From JACCTH01 sp050741915 (GTDB taxonomy: Bacteria > Actinomycetota > Acidimicrobiia > Spongiisociales > ZC4RG35), in the NCBI GenBank assembly GCA_050741915.1, contig JBOGEX010000146.1, positions 1 to 20,873 of the forward strand: a stretch of 20,873 bases of DNA, written 5' to 3'. The position numbers and the translations under genes were made by a program. Below, one piece after another: positions 13,600 to 20,873 of this stretch; position 1 is the stretch's first letter; each line of letters starts with the position of its first letter. The notes below the pieces were generated by a model, which was given only the letters and a program-made list of their open reading frames with translations, ran no database searches and was not told where the DNA came from.

Positions 13600-14898
13600 C
13601 TAGCAGCGGGGAGGAACGGTGGCGAGGGCTAACTCTGGGGTGGGGGCCAAGGCTTCTTCTGCTTGCTCGCCGACGGCGTCCTGACGCCGAGCCAGGAAGA
13701 TGAATGGAAGAGCCACCGCATGAATCGCCGCCCCCACCAAATACGACGCTCCATAACCGCGGCTGTCGGCCACCCGACCTAGAATCGGTTGAGTGGCTGC
13801 TCCGCCGGCTGAGCCGACCAGCGCGTCGAGGGAGAGAACTGTCGCCCGCTGAGAAGAGGGTATGCAGCCGTTGAGGAAAGCCTGGCGAACCGGGAGGATG
13901 GCCGAGAAAAAGAAGGCCCAGGCGACCAATGCTGTTGCGACCAACCAGAAGCTGTCGCCGAGCCCGATCAATACGAGAGCGATCGTCGCCAGCGTCGTCC
14001 CGACAAGGATGGCCGTGGTGCGACGAGAGAAGATCTTCTGGATCCAGGGGACAACCACGCCACCGAGGATCTGCGCCCCGGCGAAGACAGCCGCGGCCAG
14101 GCCGGCAAGACCGAACGCGGACTCATCGCCGTAGAGCTCGAGCAAGAGAGGCTGCATGGCGTAGAAGCCGTAGAGGCCCACCCCGGAGAGGAAGAACGAC
14201 GACAGGACCAGCCATCTGAGATTGGGGTTCCCAAAGCCGGTCCGAGCAGATTCGGTCAAGACCGTCTTCACCTCCGCAACGACGTTGCTCTTGTCCATGC
14301 GGGTGAAACCGAGATCGTGCATGGAGCGGAAGGCGACGAGGAAGGTCAGTCCGAGCAATCCCGCCCGGGCGATGTAGGGCACGGCGAGCGAGCTGACTTG
14401 GGCCACAAACCCACCGGCGACCGCTCCCACCAACATCGCCGCTCCCGAGACCACCTGTCCGCGGGCGAAGACCTCTTCCAGCCCTCCGTCGTAGCCGGTG
14501 GAGTTGAGGGCATCGACGAGCCAGGCCGCGGTCGCCCCCGAGAAGAAGGTAAATCCGAGGCCAAGAAGCACTGAGGCGATCGCCCAACCCCAGACCGGCG
14601 CCTGGGTCTGCCACATCCACAAATAGAGGAGCGTCGAGAAGAGCAGGGTGAGCGTTCCCCACAAGTATGAAGCACGGCGACCGCGGGTGTCGGCTAGGAC
14701 GCCGGTGGGAACCTCGAAGATGAAGGCGCCGGCGGCGTAGAAAGCATTGACGGTGAAGGCCTGGGTATTGGTCAGGCCGGCTGACAAAAGAAATAGGGTG
14801 TTGATGCCCCAGATGAACGATGAGGCCAGGGTGGTCAAGAGCGTCAACAGGAGATAGATCCGTCTGACTTGCTGGGCTTGCAGGTTCACCGGGTGCAT
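13600..14898 (-). CDS. Major facilitator superfamily (MFS) transporter
   Basis: This 432-residue protein has about twelve predicted membrane segments. The MFS signature loop between helices 2 and 3 is present (EVPTGVLADTRGRRASYLWG, about residues 61-80, with the D-RGRR core), and a central cytoplasmic stretch (residues 195-225) separates the two halves. Helix 8-9 features (VVPWIQKIFSRRTTAILVG) repeat the pattern in the second half. Length is typical. ATG 14898 has AAAGGGG about 4 bases upstream. The proton-coupled export class is plausible, but the substrate cannot be predicted. It is divergent from the oxidase operon (117-bp gap) and convergent with the membrane protein at 13024, with no obvious functional tie to either. 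Confidence 0.88.
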   Translation of the reverse strand: MHPVNLQAQQVRRIYLLLTLLTTLASSFIWGINTLFLLSAGLTNTQAFTVNAFYAAGAFIFEVPTGVLADTRGRRASYLWGTLTLLFSTLLYLWMWQTQAPVWGWAIASVLLGLGFTFFSGATAAWLVDALNSTGYDGGLEEVFARGQVVSGAAMLVGAVAGGFVAQVSSLAVPYIARAGLLGLTFLVAFRSMHDLGFTRMDKSNVVAEVKTVLTESARTGFGNPNLRWLVLSSFFLSGVGLYGFYAMQPLLLELYGDESAFGLAGLAAAVFAGAQILGGVVVPWIQKIFSRRTTAILVGTTLATIALVLIGLGDSFWLVATALVAWAFFFSAILPVRQAFLNGCIPSSQRATVLSLDALVGSAGGAATQPILGRVADSRGYGASYLVGAAIHAVALPFIFLARRQDAVGEQAEEALAPTPELALATVPPRC

Positions 14899-15015
14899 TG
14901 TGCCCCTTTCTGCGAACCCTGGGTTACAACCCCGCGAAACCGACGCGTGCAGCCCACCGAACGCCTCAAGCCCGCGCTAACCAGGCTCCATTCATACACT
15001 CGGCTGGAGATGCCG

Positions 15016-15927
15016 ATGAGGGGACTCGTCGCCGGCAGCTTGGATCCGCAGGGGCCGGTGGCTGTAGAGATGGCAAGGCTGTGGTGGCTGATGCTGGCCC
15101 TCGGCGGCGCGGTCTTTCTGCTTTTCACCGTTCTCCTTGTGCGAGGCCTCTGGCGCGGCCCAGCAGGGCGGGCAAGTGAGCGGGGTTGGTTGCTGGGCGG
15201 GGGGCTGGTGATGCCACTCGTTGTCGTCTCGCTGGTGCTCGGTTTCACCCTGGTGGCGATGACGCGCCTGGCCAACCAGCCGTCCGAGGACGACCTCGTG
15301 ATCGAGATAGACGGCCACCAGTTCTGGTGGGAGGTTCGCTACCCCGATCTCGGAGTGACCACGGCCAACGAGATCCATCTCCCGGTTGACCGGCCCATCC
15401 TCCTCCGGGTCCGCTCGGTCGACGTCATCCACAGCTTCTGGATCCCCTCCCTAGCAGGCAAGATCGACCTGCTCCCGGACAAGACCAACACCATGTCGTT
15501 CTCGGCGTCCGCGCCCGGCACCTATCGCGGCGTTTGTGCCGAGTTCTGCGGTCTCCAGCACGCCAAGATGGCGCTGACGGCATTCGTCGTGGCGGAGGAT
15601 GAGTTCGACGAGTGGGCTCGCCTCCAAGCCGAGCCAGCCGCCGAGTCAACGGAAGAGACGACCGGCCAAGAGATATTCCTCCGGGCCGCGTGTCCCGATT
15701 GCCATACGATTGGCGGCACCTCGGCGAGCGGCACAAGGGGACCCGACCTCACCCACGTCGCCTCCCGCTCGACCCTGGCGGCCGGAACGATCCCCAACAG
15801 CACCGAACACCTGACGAGATGGGTCCGCGATCCCCAGGAGGTCAAAGAGGGGGTCGAGATGGAAGCGGCGGAGCTGAGCGAGGCCGACCTGGCCGATCTC
15901 ATCGCGTACCTCGAGAGCCTGGAATGA
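15016..15927 (+). CDS. coxB: Cytochrome c oxidase subunit II fused to cytochrome c (caa3-type)
   Basis: The 303-residue subunit takes electrons into the oxidase. Two membrane helices (about 22-44 and 60-83) precede the cupredoxin domain holding the dinuclear CuA site: His139 (IHSFW), then Cys174, Glu176, Cys178, His182 and Met185 in VCAEFCGLQHAKM. A C-terminal cytochrome c domain follows (about 216-303), with CPDCH heme attachment at 226-230 and probable axial Met282, so it is a caa3-type fusion. The start ATG 15016 has GGAG 6 bases upstream; ATG 15010 is an alternative. Its TGA overlaps the ATG of the next gene (ATGA), indicating coupled translation. All metal ligands are intact. Confidence 0.95.
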   Translation: MRGLVAGSLDPQGPVAVEMARLWWLMLALGGAVFLLFTVLLVRGLWRGPAGRASERGWLLGGGLVMPLVVVSLVLGFTLVAMTRLANQPSEDDLVIEIDGHQFWWEVRYPDLGVTTANEIHLPVDRPILLRVRSVDVIHSFWIPSLAGKIDLLPDKTNTMSFSASAPGTYRGVCAEFCGLQHAKMALTAFVVAEDEFDEWARLQAEPAAESTEETTGQEIFLRAACPDCHTIGGTSASGTRGPDLTHVASRSTLAAGTIPNSTEHLTRWVRDPQEVKEGVEMEAAELSEADLADLIAYLESLE

Positions 15928-18467
15928 GTGATCGCATCCCCGAGCCGGACGATCGCTACCCCACGGCGGCCACGGTCGTCACCGACCCGATCCTCAACGA
16001 GCTCTGGGACGACCCGCCCGGACTCTGGGGCAAGTTGAAGGCGGTGCAGAACGACGCCATCGGCAAGCGGCTCATCCTCACCGGTTTCTTCTTCCTAATT
16101 CTCGGCGGATCGGTCGACTCGGTGGTGATGCGGATGCAACTGGCCTTCCCCAACAACACCCTGGTCAGCGCCCAGACCTATAGCGAGCTCTTCACCAACC
16201 ACGGCTCGGTGACCATGTTCTTGGTGATCCTCCCGATCTTCGAAGGCTTCGCCATCCTTATGCTCCCTCTCCTCCTCGGCGCCCGGGAGATGCCCTTCCC
16301 CCGCCTCGGTGCCTACTCGTACTTCACGTTCTTGATGGGCGGGCTGCTCTACTACTCGGGCACGCTCTTCTCCGCCGTCCCCGATGCCGGCTGGTTCGCA
16401 TACACCCCGCTTTCGGGCCCAATCTTCTCCCCCGACCTGGCCATCGATGTATGGGTGCTGGGTCTGGGTGTGGCCGAAGTGGGAGCGATCGCCGCCGCCA
16501 TCGAAATCATCATCGGGATCATGAAGGTGCGGGCACCGGGCATGACCCTGGCTCGGATGCCGCTTTTCGCCTGGGCGATGCTGGTGACGGCTTTCATGAT
16601 CCTCTTCGCCTTCACCCCGCTCATCATTGGCAGCCTCCTCCTTGAGCTCGACCGCGGCTTTGGCACCCAGTTCTTCAACCCAGAAGCCGGAGGAAGCTCA
16701 CTCCTCTGGCAGCACCTCTTCTGGATCTTCGGCCACCCCGAGGTCTACATCCAGTTCCTCCCTGCCACCGGAATCGTTTCGATGGTGCTGCCGGTGTTCG
16801 TGCGAAGAAAGATCGTCGGCTACCCGTGGATCGTGGCCTCGCTCGTGGCGATCGGCTTTCTCTCCTTTGGCCTCTGGGCGCACCACATGTTCGCCACCGG
16901 TCTTGCACCGATCGTCCTAGGATTTTTCGCCGCCGCCTCGATGGCGATCGCCATACCGGCCGGCATCCAGATGTTTGCCTTTCTGGCCACGATCTGGGAG
17001 GGGCGGCCGGCGTGGAACACACCGTTCTTGTTCGTGCTCGGCTTTCTGTTCTTATTCGTGATTGGCGGCATCACCGGAGTGATGGTGGCCTCGGTCCCCT
17101 TCGACCTCCAGGCCCACGACTCCTACTTCGTCGTCGCCCACCTTCATTACGTCCTTATTGGCGGGGTGGCCTTTCCGATCTTTGCCGGCGTTTATCACTG
17201 GCTGCCGAAGTACACCGGGAGGCTGTTGAACGAGACACTCGGGAAGTGGAACTTCTGGCTGCTCTTCGTCGGCGTTAACGTCACTTTCTTTCCGATGCAC
17301 ATCGTCGGGCTGATGGGCATGCCGCGACGGATTTACACCTACCCGGAGGGGCTGGGGTGGGAGACGTACAACCTCATATCGACGATCGGTGTGTTCATCA
17401 TCGTGGCCGGAATCACGGTGTTCATCTGGAACTTGGTCTACAGCCACTACCGGGGCAAGGTGGCGGGGAACAATCCCTGGGGAGGGGACACCCTGGAATG
17501 GGCGGTGAGCTCTCCCCCGCTGCAGCACAGTTGGTCGGTGCCGCCGATCGTCGAGAGCCGTCACCCGCTCTGGGACCAAACGGAGCTCCACCGGGGCGAC
17601 GACGAACGGTTGGTCCGGGCGCTTTCGATGTGGCCGTTGCGCTGGCGAGCGGCTTTGGTGACGGGAACGGCCACAGCCAGACCGGAGGAAATCTTCCGAG
17701 TGGCCGATCCCTCGATCTGGCCCTTCGTCGCCGCCTGCGGGACGGTCGCCATCTTTGCCGCCGAACTTTTCAAGCAGCGCTGGGGAGCACTCGTCGGAGC
17801 GGTGATCGTGCTGGTCGGGGTCATCCTCTGGAACCGCCCCCGAGAGGCTCCGATCACCGAACGGGAAGAGGTTGAGTTCGAGAATGAGCACGGCATCCCG
17901 GTGCGGGTGGGGGGAAGCCTGGCGGTGGCGAAATGGGGGATGGGTCTGATCGTGCTGTTCGTCGCCATCGCCTTTACGAGCCTCCTCCTCTCCTACTTCT
18001 ACCTGATGATCGAGAACCCCGACTGGCCCCCGGCCGGGATGGCCATCCCCGACCTCGCGTTGCCGTCGGTGGCGGTGGCGTTGGTGGTGATCAGCGGGCT
18101 GGCCATCAGTCGCGCTCGCGCCGCGATTCGAAAGGAAAGCCGCAGAGGCCTCTTGCTGGGAACCGGGGCGGCCACCCTGCTGTTGACCGGGGCGGGAGTG
18201 CTCCAGTCGTACGCGCTCGGCTCTCTTCCCTTCGATTCGAAGACCCACGCCTACGGCTCGATCTTCTACACGGTCGGGGGCTTCGTCCTCGTCGTTGCGG
18301 GAGCGGCGGTAGTGATGGGCCTCCTTACCATCTCCTGGACCTGGCGGGGCGAGTACACCGCCCGCCGCCACGCCCCGGTCGAAAATGTGGTCCGCTTCTG
18401 GCTCGCCACCGTCGTGGTCTCGGCGGTCGGCTTCGGCGTCCTCTATCTGACGCCGTACCTGACATGA
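15924..18467 (+). CDS. coxA: Cytochrome c oxidase subunit I-III fusion with altered proton-channel residues
   Basis: The 847-residue protein is heme-copper oxidase subunit I (about 1-530) fused to a subunit III-like region (about 600-847). Heme and copper ligands are all seen: His93 (TNHGSV), His271 and Tyr275 in GHPEVY, His320-His321 (WAHHMF), and His406/His408 (VAHLHYVLIGG). It catalyses oxygen reduction to water and normally pumps protons. Unusual points: the K-channel lysine of the PTGIK motif is Gln349 (IPAGIQMF); the D-channel entrance Asp is Glu122 (GAREMPFPR); and the Asn pair that follows is Gly129-Ala130. Glu273 of GHPEVY is kept. ATG 15924 overlaps the coxB stop. The upstream open frame to 15612 is shadow inside coxB. 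The fusion resembles known CoxA-CoxC proteins; the residue changes are read directly from the translation. Confidence 0.93.
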   Translation: MSDRIPEPDDRYPTAATVVTDPILNELWDDPPGLWGKLKAVQNDAIGKRLILTGFFFLILGGSVDSVVMRMQLAFPNNTLVSAQTYSELFTNHGSVTMFLVILPIFEGFAILMLPLLLGAREMPFPRLGAYSYFTFLMGGLLYYSGTLFSAVPDAGWFAYTPLSGPIFSPDLAIDVWVLGLGVAEVGAIAAAIEIIIGIMKVRAPGMTLARMPLFAWAMLVTAFMILFAFTPLIIGSLLLELDRGFGTQFFNPEAGGSSLLWQHLFWIFGHPEVYIQFLPATGIVSMVLPVFVRRKIVGYPWIVASLVAIGFLSFGLWAHHMFATGLAPIVLGFFAAASMAIAIPAGIQMFAFLATIWEGRPAWNTPFLFVLGFLFLFVIGGITGVMVASVPFDLQAHDSYFVVAHLHYVLIGGVAFPIFAGVYHWLPKYTGRLLNETLGKWNFWLLFVGVNVTFFPMHIVGLMGMPRRIYTYPEGLGWETYNLISTIGVFIIVAGITVFIWNLVYSHYRGKVAGNNPWGGDTLEWAVSSPPLQHSWSVPPIVESRHPLWDQTELHRGDDERLVRALSMWPLRWRAALVTGTATARPEEIFRVADPSIWPFVAACGTVAIFAAELFKQRWGALVGAVIVLVGVILWNRPREAPITEREEVEFENEHGIPVRVGGSLAVAKWGMGLIVLFVAIAFTSLLLSYFYLMIENPDWPPAGMAIPDLALPSVAVALVVISGLAISRARAAIRKESRRGLLLGTGAATLLLTGAGVLQSYALGSLPFDSKTHAYGSIFYTVGGFVLVVAGAAVVMGLLTISWTWRGEYTARRHAPVENVVRFWLATVVVSAVGFGVLYLTPYLT

Positions 18468-18493
18468 CCCCGTCCAAACACCGTTTTTATGAG

Positions 18494-18522
18494 GTAGACC
18501 GGCAGTTCCACTGCCGGTCTAC
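18494..18522. terminator. Strong hairpin between convergent oxidase and cupredoxin genes
   Basis: Arms GTAGACCGGCAG (18494-18505) and CTGCCGGTCTAC (18511-18522) pair perfectly over 12 bp around a TTCCA loop. It starts 26 bp after the oxidase stop and lies 32 bp beyond the end of the leftward cupredoxin gene. There is no T-tract, so it fits the U-less terminators common in actinobacteria and may serve both directions. Confidence 0.7.
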
Positions 18523-18554
18523 GCGCGGAGAACGAGGGAAGGGAGCTCGAACGG

Positions 18555-19091
18555 TCAGCCCTTTACCTCGATCGTTCCTTGCATCCAAGAGTGGATGGCG
18601 CAGAAGTAGTAGATGGTTTCTCCCGAGGTGACGTTGGTGAGGGTTTGGGTGTTGCTGTTCGGAAAACCGTTTCCAAAGAGAAACGAATCACCATCGTCAC
18701 CGAAACCATCTCCGGTTCTAAGCTCCAGAACCGGCGGTCCCGCAATTGGGAAATGTCCACCGAGGGCCGCCCCGATCACGGCGTCGCATGCGGGACACGT
18801 CCCCAGCAAGAAGTCCGAGAAAGTCTTGACGAGCTCGTCTGGATCTCTGGTAAGCGTCACGGTGTGAGGGGCACCGGATTTGTCTTCACCCACCCATGTC
18901 ACCGAGTCTCCCGGCCCCACTGTGAGCGGACCCGGCGAAAAACGCAACGTCGCATGAACGCTGACGTTGGGTTTCAGGACCTCGTCTCCCATGGTTCGGA
19001 TCGTCTTCGTGCCTTGAGCTGCGGCCACGCCGAGCCCGAGAACTGTCATTGCCACTACCCCTGCTGTGAACAGAATCAGTTTCCGCGTCAC
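18555..19091 (-). CDS. Exported cupredoxin (plastocyanin-like type 1 copper protein) with a long insertion
   Basis: This 178-residue protein has a signal peptide (KLILFTAGVVAMTVLGLGVAAAQ, residues 4-26) and a cupredoxin fold. Type 1 copper ligands are His76 (SGAPHTVTL), Cys164 and His167 (YYFCAIHSWM) and Met170. Between the first and later ligands is an insertion of roughly 65-70 residues (about 85-150) containing a CPAC pair and Gly/Asp/Phe-rich stretches, longer than in simple plastocyanins. The start is GTG 19091, chosen because GGGAGGAG lies about 8 bases upstream. Placed between the oxidase genes and ctaG but on the opposite strand, it may donate electrons to, or carry copper for, the oxidase; that is an inference from neighbourhood. 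Confidence 0.85.
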   Translation of the reverse strand: MTRKLILFTAGVVAMTVLGLGVAAAQGTKTIRTMGDEVLKPNVSVHATLRFSPGPLTVGPGDSVTWVGEDKSGAPHTVTLTRDPDELVKTFSDFLLGTCPACDAVIGAALGGHFPIAGPPVLELRTGDGFGDDGDSFLFGNGFPNSNTQTLTNVTSGETIYYFCAIHSWMQGTIEVKG

Positions 19092-19328
19092 AGATCACTC
19101 CTCCCTTGTTGGTCGATTGGTCGAGCGAAGCGTTTGAGTCTCTCAAATCAGTCCGAGCCACCTCCTCCCAATTGATCCCTCATCAGACTCCGAACCGAAG
19201 CACAAGTTACTCGACGAGCGCTATACGAGGTCGCCGAGAATGACGGTTCTCACCTCACCCGCTACCTCGCCGATGTCTCGACATCTGGTCGATAGAACTT
19301 GGGCGCTCCCATACTGGGGAGCAGACCA
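19092..19328. other. Divergent intergenic region between cupredoxin and ctaG-linked genes
   Basis: This 237-bp gap holds the ribosome sites of both divergent genes and must hold their promoters. I see a small inverted repeat, ttgag-tct-ctcaa (about 19134-19146), but no convincing promoter boxes and no gene. Confidence 0.5.
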
Positions 19329-19691
19329 ATGACGCACCCGAGCGGACAGCGACCGCGCCCACAGCGGGACCGATGGGTCGTCCTCTTCCTCGCCGGGCCG
19401 GTGATCTGGTATCTCTTCTTTTGGGTCGTTTATCTGATCGCCGAGGCTGCCTGTGTTTCCTCGCTCGCCTTCACCGCAACCGCCGACGTGCCAACGCTCT
19501 CGTTGATCACCATCGCCCTGACTGTCCTGAGTGCGACGGCGGTGGTTTGGTTCATGGTCAGCGCCTTCCGGCAGGCGAACCTCGACTCGCCTCATCAGAG
19601 TCTGGTCTTGGCCGGGGCGATCCTCGGTGTCTCCTTCTTCATCGCCACCGTCTTCGTCGGGCTGCCGGCGTTGTTCTTCCGACCGTGCTGA
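19329..19691 (+). CDS. Small three-helix membrane protein upstream of ctaG
   Basis: The 120-residue protein has a basic N-terminus (residues 1-15) and three membrane segments: WVVLFLAGPVIWYLFFWVVYLIAEAACV (16-43), LSLITIALTVLSATAVVWFM (58-77) and SLVLAGAILGVSFFIATVFVGLPALFF (91-117). ATG 19329 is supported by GGGGAG 7 bases upstream. Its last 7 bp overlap the ctaG start, so translation is coupled. The location suggests a role in oxidase biogenesis or as a small oxidase subunit. I do not recognise a named family. Confidence 0.75.
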   Translation: MTHPSGQRPRPQRDRWVVLFLAGPVIWYLFFWVVYLIAEAACVSSLAFTATADVPTLSLITIALTVLSATAVVWFMVSAFRQANLDSPHQSLVLAGAILGVSFFIATVFVGLPALFFRPC

Positions 19692-20314
19692 CCTCTGGTC
19701 GTGCCCTCGGGATCGCCCTGCTCGTGATCGGCATCGCCCTCTTCTCCCCGCTAGAAGGAATGGCGCACTCGCTCGCCTCGGCGCACATGGTCCAGCACCT
19801 TCTCCTCATCCTGGTGGCGGGACCGCTCCTCGCCGTCGTGTTGCCGGGAGCAGTCGCCAGCCGGTGGCTTTCCCCCACGGCGGCCTGGCTCTTGCACACG
19901 GTCACGATCTGGTTCTGGCATGCACCCGGCCCCTATCAGGCTGCGGTCGTCAACCCGATCATGCACGGCCTCGAGCATGTCACCTTTCTCGGGACGGCGG
20001 CTCTCTTGTGGGGGAAGGTCGGCATCGGCAAGGCCCAACCGACCGGCCTCGGCGTACTGCTGGTCTTTGCGATGGCTTTGCAGAGCGTTTTTCTATCGGT
20101 CCTCTTGACCTTCGCCGAGAGCCCCTGGTACTGGGTCTACGGCGCAACGACCCAGGCTTATGGTCTCGAACCGCTCGCCGATCAACAGCTGGCGGGAGTG
20201 ATCATGTGGGTTCCAGCCGGTCTCGTTTACACCGGCATCGCCTTGGCTCTCCTGATGGCCTGGATCCGCCAGCACGAAACCACTCCCCGACTGTCGGGCT
20301 CAGGAACCTTTTAG
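19685..20314 (+). CDS. ctaG: Cytochrome c oxidase assembly protein CtaG (caa3 type)
   Basis: This 209-residue membrane protein has about six helices and the histidine pattern of Caa3_CtaG family copper-assembly factors: His35 and His38 (SAHMVQHLLL), His71 and His79 (LLHTVTIWFWHAP), His94 and His98 (MHGLEHVTFLG). The C-terminal signature DQQLAGVIMW (166-175) also fits. It likely helps insert copper into the oxidase encoded upstream. The start is GTG 19685, overlapping the preceding stop; an open frame extends upstream but is shadow. The protein is at the short end for the family (many have 250-300 residues) but no core motif seems missing. Its 3' end overlaps the convergent hydrolase gene by 15 bp. 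Confidence 0.9.
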   Translation: MLTSGRALGIALLVIGIALFSPLEGMAHSLASAHMVQHLLLILVAGPLLAVVLPGAVASRWLSPTAAWLLHTVTIWFWHAPGPYQAAVVNPIMHGLEHVTFLGTAALLWGKVGIGKAQPTGLGVLLVFAMALQSVFLSVLLTFAESPWYWVYGATTQAYGLEPLADQQLAGVIMWVPAGLVYTGIALALLMAWIRQHETTPRLSGSGTF

Positions 20315-20872
20315 AAAAGGATTCACCTCGTCGCCGACTGCCGAGGGGTCATCCCACCACGGCATGTGCCCTTTGCCGTCCAGCGACCGCAACTCGCCGC
20401 GTGGCAGTTGCCCAACGAAACGCTTCCAGACATCAACGGTGCCAGTGGGGTCGGCGGTTCCAAAGATCATCAAGGTCGGCCGGTCGACTTCTTTGAGCTC
20501 TGCCTCGCCGAAGGTGACGCCGGAACGAAAGGCCCCCCCGTCGAGCAAGGCCTTGATCATGGCCCGCTCATGTCGCATCGAGGCGGTGTTATTTACAAAC
20601 GTCAGCCGCCAATCGACGAAGTCGCCCATTCGACCCTGATCGAGGCTCGGACCGTGGCCTATGGCCCGCAACTGAGATTGCATCATCTTCTGCCTCATCG
20701 GAAGCCGGACGATGACGTTCCCAATCGGCGAGGCCAGCAGCTTGATAAAGGTCGGCACCGGGATCTCGCGGTTGGGCCCGCCTCCTATGAGCACGATCTT
20801 CTCAACCCGATCTGGACGGTGCTCTGCGAAACGCAGGGCCCAGAGGTTTCCGATTGAGGCACCGACCAGATG
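20300..20872 (-). CDS. Alpha/beta hydrolase, C-terminal part (runs off right edge)
   Basis: An open frame enters from the right edge and gives 190 residues before TGA at 20302-20300. It begins HLVGASIGNLWALRFAEH, a nucleophile elbow G-x-S-x-G with the catalytic Ser in GASIG (about 20857-20855). Next come VEKIVLIGGGPN, a cap region, PTLMIFGTADPTG with the probable catalytic Asp, and GKGHMPWWDDP with the catalytic His. The triad therefore appears complete within the window and only the N-terminal third is missing. An internal GTG at 20794 could be mistaken for a start, but it would drop the nucleophile. The family covers esterases, haloperoxidases and C-C hydrolases; the substrate cannot be assigned. 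Confidence 0.85.
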   Translation of the reverse strand, partial: HLVGASIGNLWALRFAEHRPDRVEKIVLIGGGPNREIPVPTFIKLLASPIGNVIVRLPMRQKMMQSQLRAIGHGPSLDQGRMGDFVDWRLTFVNNTASMRHERAMIKALLDGGAFRSGVTFGEAELKEVDRPTLMIFGTADPTGTVDVWKRFVGQLPRGELRSLDGKGHMPWWDDPSAVGDEVNPFLKGS

Positions 20873-20873
20873 A

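Noticed and set aside
15612..15923. Upstream extension of the CoxA-CoxC frame
   Set aside because: It lies entirely inside coxB in another frame, and the ATG at 15924 overlapping the coxB stop gives a natural start.
20300..20794. Complete 164-residue hydrolase starting at GTG 20794
   Set aside because: The frame continues to the window edge and the upstream codons encode the GxSxG nucleophile elbow, so the gene is partial rather than short.
1..20873. tRNA, rRNA or riboswitch genes
   Set aside because: No cloverleaf-like or conserved RNA stretches were recognised in the gaps; a covariance-model scan was not possible here.

Overview
The window looks like a chromosome segment of a GC-rich actinobacterium, possibly from or near Acidimicrobiia. 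The reasons are a DUF222/13E12-type HNH protein, fused caa3-type oxidase subunits, a lipoprotein-anchored AglE/F/G-like sugar transporter, frequent GTG/TTG starts and TANNNT-like -10 boxes. The phylum is an inference and the class is a guess.

Layout. 1-780 (-): a DUF222 protein running off the left edge. 781-1122: no convincing gene. 1123-3848 (-): a DODA-type extradiol dioxygenase and a secreted ExeM/NucH-like endonuclease. 4022-8891 (+): a small membrane protein, then a carbohydrate ABC transporter (solute-binding lipoprotein, terminator-like hairpin, two permeases) and a membrane protein of unknown function. No ATPase gene is present. 8892-9015: a four-copy inverted repeat array and a 14-bp palindrome between convergent genes.

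9071-12222 is the most interesting region. It is a 3152-bp element with perfect 19-bp terminal inverted repeats, flanked by an 8-bp direct duplication (gagggtcg). It has inserted into the 3' end of an enoyl-CoA hydratase gene, and the missing C-terminal codons lie on the far side in the correct frame. It encodes an IS1-family-like transposase and three cargo genes: a small KGG-motif protein, a Fic-domain protein with its own inhibitory helix and a C-terminal winged helix, and a GIY-YIG nuclease with N-terminal HNH_repeat-type modules. The fic and transposase genes diverge from a perfect dyad that overlaps both predicted -35 boxes, and both transcripts are predicted to be leaderless.

12223-14898: the body of the hydratase gene (-), a four-helix membrane protein (+) and an MFS transporter (-). 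15016-20314 is a respiratory block: CoxB fused to cytochrome c, a CoxA-CoxC fusion that lacks the usual K-channel lysine, a strong hairpin, an exported cupredoxin (-), a small membrane protein and CtaG (+). The window ends inside an alpha/beta hydrolase gene (-). The ABC block probably imports a sugar or oligosaccharide using an ATPase encoded elsewhere. The oxidase block supplies terminal respiration and its copper assembly.
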